Under the pieces are notes generated by a model. It ran no database searches, had not been told where the DNA came from, and saw only the letters and a program-made list of their open reading frames with translations. This document shows positions 58,801-64,000 of a stretch of 64,000 bases of DNA, piece after piece; position 1 is the stretch's first letter; the number at the start of each line of letters is the position of its first letter. The stretch lies in NCBI GenBank assembly GCA_020086605.1, contig JACBWW010000088.1:710788-774787 (forward strand). The letters are read 5' to 3'. The stretch is from Lanius collurio (Eukaryota > Chordata > Aves > Passeriformes > Laniidae). Position numbers and translations under genes: made by a program.

Positions 58801-61800
58801 CAGACCCTTGTCAGCAAGGCCTCCCAGCCTTGCCTCTTCCCTGCACGTCCCTGGGCTCCTCTGGGCTGCTGTGACTCTCCCTGTGGGTGTCTCCTCACGG
58901 CTCCCAGAGGGCTGCACAGGACAGGTGAATGCTGTGCTTTGTGTAATGCTCTCGAGGTCTGGCTGCTCCTCTGCTCCCCTCCAGTAACCCCCCAGAAAGC
59001 CAGCAAAGGCTGTGGGCTTGTGAGAGTGATGCAGGCAGAGACATTGTCTGTGAGAGCTCTGAGCAGGGACTGCTGTGTTCGGGAAGTTGCATTTCCAGCC
59101 AGGAGGGAAATGTGAGAGAGAAGCTGGAGCAGGGCAGTGGGAGCTTTGCTGCCCATCTGGTGCCCACTGCTGTTCCAGAGGATTTCTTGGGTGCAGTGGG
59201 TCATGGAGCTGACAGCCCTTAGAGTGTCAGCAGCAGCGGGTAAGGGGCACCCTGAAGTGTGAGGGTGAGGCTCTGGGGACGAGGACGTTTGGCCCACGGT
59301 GTCCTGACAGCATGTGCTAAATGTTAATGTGATATTCTTAAGAAACGAAGACTGAATGCTCAGCTGAATAATTTAACAGGGAAGATGAAGCTCAGCTTGT
59401 GAGGCAGGTGCAGGCTCATGAATGATTTGTTCGAGTTCTCCATCCTACACGTGTGCTCACCTATGTGCTCCCGTGTGGTAAAAGGCATCCATGTCTGGGC
59501 ATGTGCATTTTCTCTGGAAATTCAAGGCAGGCACATCCTAACTGCTGGATTCTGGGCCCAGCTGGGTACATACAAATAGAGTTTTCTTATCCACGTGTGC
59601 TCTCTGATTGCTGTGCAGCCTCAGGAGATGACTGGAGGCCAGGAGAGTTTGCTGTGTAAGGCAGAAGCAGGTCCTCTCTGCTGTCCTGTTCCTCTCTTTC
59701 TCCCTCAAATGGAAGAGGTAAAGCTTGACCATCCTTACTGTGTGTTTCTGTAGGGGACAGAGCTCTTTATCTGAGACCTGTATACAAAGTTTAGGACCCC
59801 CCAGGGACATTTCTTAAGGCCTTGGGACCCATGGAGTTGAGTTAAAGCTGCTGTGGACTCCCTCTGCTTGAGAGGCCTTTGATAATTTGTTCATCTTTGG
59901 TGGCAACATGAGACTTGGAAGGATTAAAGTGGCAGTGTCCTTCTTGGTGGGAGCCTCTGGGTGTCATCAGCAGAGATGTCTTTTGCTTCTATGCTGGGAG
60001 GGCCGTGGCTGCCTCTGCCTCAGCTGGAGACCTCCCGTTTCAGGAAGAAGCAGGCAGACAGTCCCGTTGCTCTTCTCCAAGCCTCAGCATCTGGACAAAT
60101 TGTATCTTGTTTTCTTCTCTTTACCCAAATTTTCCAGAGCAGATGACGACCAGCCCAGGGATCTGACCTCAGATTGGTGGGGGTCTCTCAAAGTCACTGG
60201 AACTGGCAAGGCCTCTGGAAATGGGCAGCCCTTTACTGAGGGCTTGATCTGATAAAGCAAAGTCTTCCTGTGCCCACCCCAGGTGCTGTTTCAGGTGGGA
60301 AGAGAGGAGCTGTGGCTGCAGCTGAGAGGTGCAGGGCAGCCTTGCTCGCTCTTGTGGCCCCAGCCAGGAGCTGCCTCCAGGTTTGCACTGGTACTAACCC
60401 ACATCTCTGTGCTGGCACTGCCACCTCTCCTGCCAGGGCATTGTGCTGTGGCCCAGGTGTGGGCACATCACCTCGCTTGGTCAGTGGCCCTGTGGGATGC
60501 ACTAGCCCACAGCAGGTTCTGTGGGGTCACCACCCCTGGGGTCAAGTCCCTGGGATAGGGGAAAGGATAGAGATGGACAGATGGGGAGAGGGGGCCCCTT
60601 CCCCAGAGATCATATCAAAATGTCTCTTTTGTGCAAAGCAGAGGGAATGCCCCCAAGAGCTGGTTTCCATGGCAACTGCAAATGTCAGGTTCCATGTGGT
60701 GAATAACCGTTTCCATGACAACACCTCCTTTATCCTAGGTGCTGGGAGCTGGAGTGACAGCCCTGTTGGGGGAGGGGACAGGGAGATGGCCTCAGGTACT
60801 TAACCTCCCCCTCGTCTCCCCCCATCCCTCCCCACTCCTCGCCCTCAGCCCCTGCATCCCTGGGAGGGTGGTGCTGGCTGTGTGTGCCCTGCATTTCCAC
60901 AGCATCCCTTCTGCCCCTCCTGCACCTAAATGGCTTTGGGGCTTTGGCTTCCTCGCAGCATCTGAGATCTGAGTCTGTCCCTCTGTCTCACTCCCCATCA
61001 GTTCAGTTAGTTCAGCCTTGGTTTTGAAGCCTGGCTAGAAACAAAACTGTTCCTCGGTGCTGGGGGAGCAGTGGGATGTGACGTGGCCAGCTGCCTCTCC
61101 TGGCTCTGCACGGAGCCCTCCCTTCTGAGCACACATCTGGGCCGCCTGCCCTCTCCCTCTCAGGCTGCTCACACAGCTCTGCCAGCCCCAGCTCGCACAG
61201 GCAGGCTGCCAGGACCGTGAGCAGTGACAGGAGCCTCTCAGCAAGGAAACTGGGGACTTTGTGGAGCAATCTCTGACCACAGACTCCTGAACCCCTGCCC
61301 CACACCCCACTCAGCTCAGGAAAGAGGGGCCAGGCCCTTGGCAGCTCCTGGGCAGAGCAGCAGCCCAGAGGCTGGCGAGCTCCAGTGCTGCCAGTGCTGG
61401 GGCCACAAGGCAGCAACAGCAGGGTGTCTGTCAGGAGCTCTGCAAATCCACGCAGCTGATCAGGAGTGGGAAAAGGACCTGCAGCCTCTCCTTCCTTAAA
61501 TGATTCAGCAGGTCTCGGGGGATGAAGGTTGTTGTCTGTCAAGGTGCAGCATGGCAGCATCTTGGCCTTCCTTTGGGGAGCTGCCAGCCCATCTCTGGGG
61601 CCATTATCAGCAGCCCCATGATCAATCCTTGAGGCAGGAATTGCGTGGGCCTGCTCCCAGCCTCTGCTCGTCCTGCCTGAGGTCCATCAGTCAGGGGAAG
61701 CCAGCTCACAGCCCCCAGCCCCCAGGCTGTGTGCCATGCCATGCCAGCCTGTCACCTCCTGCTTGGCATCTCTGTCCTGCAAACTGCAGAGCTACCTCAC

Positions 61801-63127
61801 GGATTTCCTCCAGCTGTTGGGATTGTGGGCTCTGCCTCTGGTTTCTGGCCAGTCTGGCTCAGCCACCACTTGGAGACTGACAGCCCTCCACATATTGCAT
61901 GCTGGCTTCTAAACACATTTCAGTTGGTGACTTTTATGGCTTGATTTCATTTTCTGTTTTGTTGCTGTTTTTCCTCAGGGGTTTCCTGAGAGAGGGGGCA
62001 GACTATGCCTGGACCTGCAGCTCGTGTGCAGGCCTTCCCTGCGATATTCTGATTGTTTTTTATTATGAATGTCACTGATTCAGGTCACTGTCAGCCTCTG
62101 TGAATGATGCTGAGAGACATGGAGTGAGATGTGCTGTGAATGTGGAAATCTGCCCTGTGCACAATTCCTTGGAGGTTATTCTGGTGCAGTTGGATCCTGC
62201 TAGCTGGGAAAGGAGGCTACAGCTTGTCAGCTGCCTCTCTGGGCAGCACAGGACACACAGACCTGCCAGCAGAAGAGTTTTGCCCTGCTTTTCAAATCAG
62301 ACAGTTAAAGCTGTGGGTTCCTTAATGCAGCTACTTCTGTCTTACCTGGAGAGTCCCCATACCATGTGAGCTAAGCTACCCCTCAGGCTTCTTTGTGGTT
62401 GGATTGTTTCTGGTGACACTAATGGCTGCAAGAGAAGGAAAAACCTCTTCTCTATGCCCAAGTGAGAGGAATTTTGCCACTTTCAACCTCAGCACTGCCC
62501 CTGAGGGCCAGAGATGAGAGATGTTGCTGGAGAGCAGCACTACCCTTCTCAAGAGCTACTCTGGTGCACAGAGCTGGGGAAGGGGAATCACAACGTGCCT
62601 GCTTGCTGTGCAGCTTCCAGCCAAGTTCAGAGGCAGTGTCTCTTCCCTGCTGCAAGGACAGTGAGTGGCTCAATTAGGTGACGTGGCCATGCCTGCACTG
62701 AGTCAGGGCAGAAACAGGAAGGGCTTCCAGGCACGGTCTCACCTCAGGCCACCCTGACCACTGTTCAGGCTCCAGTCACATGGCAATGAGCTGCTTCCTC
62801 AGAGTCCTGTCTGTGCCCCTTGCAGCACCCGAGGAGGCAGAGGTTTATGCATGGGGGGCATTTCCAGGAGAGCTGTTCTCTGGGGCGAGCAGCTGAGCAG
62901 GGAAAAGTGCCAGGCTTCTTTTGGAAAGAATGGTCCCTTCTTCAAAGGGTACTGATTGCCATCACAATGTCTTGGTTTCCCTTCTGCCACGCTCCTGCTG
63001 CCCTGTAGACAGTGCCTCCAGCAGTGTGTGCTGGGCAGAGGGCCAAGCAATAACCTCTGCCTCTCTCTCCCCTTGCAGATGGCGCGGCCGATCCAGGTGA
63101 AGCCTGCGGACAGCGAGAGCCGTGGAG
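46102..63127 (+). CDS. CELF5: CUGBP Elav-like family member 5, first three coding exons (3' partial)
   Basis: Exons 46102-46375 (274 nt), 51617-51699 (83 nt) and 63079-63127 (49 nt), the exon sizes typical of the CELF family, encode about 135 residues; the rest lies beyond the right edge. The protein starts [12 protein letters not shown], matching human CELF5, followed by a Pro/Ala-rich leader of about 40 residues. RRM1 follows, with RNP2 LFVGQI at 52-57 and RNP1 GCAFLTY at 92-98, then [10 protein letters not shown] and [17 protein letters not shown]. The ATG sits in a good context (GGGGCATGG). In-frame Met29 and Met44 are less likely starts because the conserved MARLTE would be lost. Known family role: nuclear and cytoplasmic RNA binding to U/G-rich elements, controlling splicing, mostly in brain. 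Two long introns (5.2 and 11.4 kb) dominate the window's right third. Confidence 0.95.
46376..51616 (+). other. CELF5: CELF5 intron 1
   Basis: 5.2 kb. Contains a likely old CR1 fragment (about 50760-50990) and a short TATATATATA patch near 49450. No other exon recognised. Confidence 0.7.
50760..50990. repeat. Degraded CR1-like LINE fragment
   Basis: Fragments such as CACTTCCCTGGGGAGATCAT, TTCCACAGTCTAAATCTCTT and CAGATTTTTCCTTTGCTTATT-like text resemble old amniote CR1 copies. Divergence is high, so subfamily and orientation are uncertain. Confidence 0.5.
54606..54745 (-). repeat. CR1 LINE 3' fragment
   Basis: Plus-strand text such as 'CAACCATTAACCCAGCACTG', ACTAAACCATGTCCTAAGTG, 'CCACATCCACACTC' and GGTGACTCAACCA is the complement of a common passerine CR1 3' end. 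The terminal CACTCTATG-like end lies at the left side, giving minus orientation. Confidence 0.75.
60663..60722. promoter_or_regulatory. CELF5: Pair of RFX X-box motifs in CELF5 intron 2
   Basis: GTTTCCATGGCAAC at 60663-60676 and GTTTCCATGACAAC at 60709-60722 both fit the X-box consensus GTHNYYATRRNAAC exactly. Their starts are 46 bases apart, and a half-site-like GGTTCCATGTGG lies between them. Candidate RFX-bound enhancer. Confidence 0.5.
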
Positions 63128-64000
63128 GTAGTTGTCATCTCTCCTTGTTTCTCCTTTGGGGGCCCTGCACTCGTGAGGGGGACCAGGAAATGAGACACAG
63201 GGTCCTGACCTTGCCTTCCTCTGTATGAGGAGGAGTCTGTGTGTGGCAGGAGGGCAGTGTAGGGTCACAGCTGGACACAGCAGGCAGCACACCAGGTCCT
63301 AAGGGTGATGATGTGGCTGCCCTCTCCATCCTCTTCCCCAGCTAATTGAGGGTGCCATCGGCCTGGCAATATTTGTCCCAGGGCATTACTGAAGCAGACC
63401 TATGTGGCACTGGGGCTCCTGGAGCCCTTAGGAAGAGGTTCCTTCATTCCTGCACCTGATCAGCCCAGTAAGAGCCAGATCCCTGCAGCAGCACTGGCTT
63501 TTTAACGTGTTCAGCTCATTGCTCTGCAGCTGATTCTCCTGTCTGCAGCTCCCTCCACTGCCTCCCCCATCACTGCTGAGCTGCCTCAGCCCTGCCACTC
63601 TCAGTCCTGCAGCAGCCCCCAGCACACTGTCAAGGCCAAAATGCTTTTACAGAAAAGATCACATGATGGGGAAATAATGTCTGAAGGGAAAGGATCCTGA
63701 GATGGAGGTGCTGTCAGCCTGCAGGGGACAGCTTGGTCAGAGCAGCATATACTGAGAAGTTCAGAGCTGGAAGGTTGGGAACAGAGAACCTGGACATTTA
63801 ATGGGGAGCTCTCAGCAGCTCAAATTCCTCCTCCAGGTGGAGAAGGTTCGCAACTTCAGCCCTTTCCAAATCCATTAACTCATTTTGCTTCTTTTCCTTG
63901 CCTTACTGATCCATTTCTTTTCCTTTTCTCTTCATTCCTACATCTGCCTCTCCATGCCCTGTGCTGTTGGGGCTGCCCATGAAAGCAGTTTAGTAGAGGC
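63128..64000 (+). other. CELF5: CELF5 intron 3 (partial)
   Basis: Begins with donor GTAGTT and continues past the window end. No exon or repeat recognised. Confidence 0.7.

Larger units (their letters stand above)
51700..63078 (+). other. CELF5: CELF5 intron 2
   Basis: 11.4 kb with a CR1 fragment (54606-54745), two X-box motifs (60663-60722) and a 19-base sequence present twice (56957 and 59967 areas). No additional exon recognised. Confidence 0.7.

Overview
This is a vertebrate nuclear window and almost certainly comes from a bird, most likely a songbird. Three observations point that way. The gene order GNA11 - (two serine proteases) - S1PR4 - NCLN - CELF5 corresponds to human chromosome 19p13.3. 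Several CR1 LINE 3' ends are present. One SINE has a tRNA-Ile-like head and a CR1-like tail, the architecture of the passerine TguSINE1 family. Introns are compact, and CpG-rich stretches mark the promoters. All identified splice sites are GT-AG.

Layout: GNA11 (+) starts on base 1 with its initiator ATG. It has seven coding exons to 10416 and a roughly 4.1 kb 3' UTR ending near 14510. From 18.2 to 25.6 kb, two five-exon serine protease genes of the granzyme/chymase type lie on the minus strand. The one at 23944-25510 keeps the catalytic triad and has an unusual trypsin-like S1 pocket. The one at 18774-21152 has a fully open, correctly spliced 244-residue reading frame, but His57 is Gln, Ser195 is Ala and the activation N-terminus is gone, so it reads as a pseudoprotease. 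S1PR4 (+) is a single coding exon at 29396-30622. A (CCCAT)n array and a CpG-rich promoter with two ZNF143/THAP11-type motifs precede NCLN (+, 15 coding exons, 32035-40743, 561 residues). CELF5 (+) begins just after a 389-base assembly gap at 46102. Only its first three coding exons (274, 83 and 49 nt) are in the window, and it runs off the right edge.

How the genes relate: the neighbours are not functionally linked as an operon would be. GNA11 is a Gq-class alpha subunit. S1PR4 is a lymphoid S1P receptor. The proteases resemble haematopoietic granule enzymes. NCLN is an ER-membrane translocon component. CELF5 is a neuronal RNA-binding splicing regulator. GNA15, which lies between GNA11 and S1PR4 in mammals, was not found here; the protease pair occupies that interval.

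The strongest candidate for something under-described is the catalytically dead but intact granzyme-like protein next to an active paralogue. The two share exon structure and the core of the proximal promoter.
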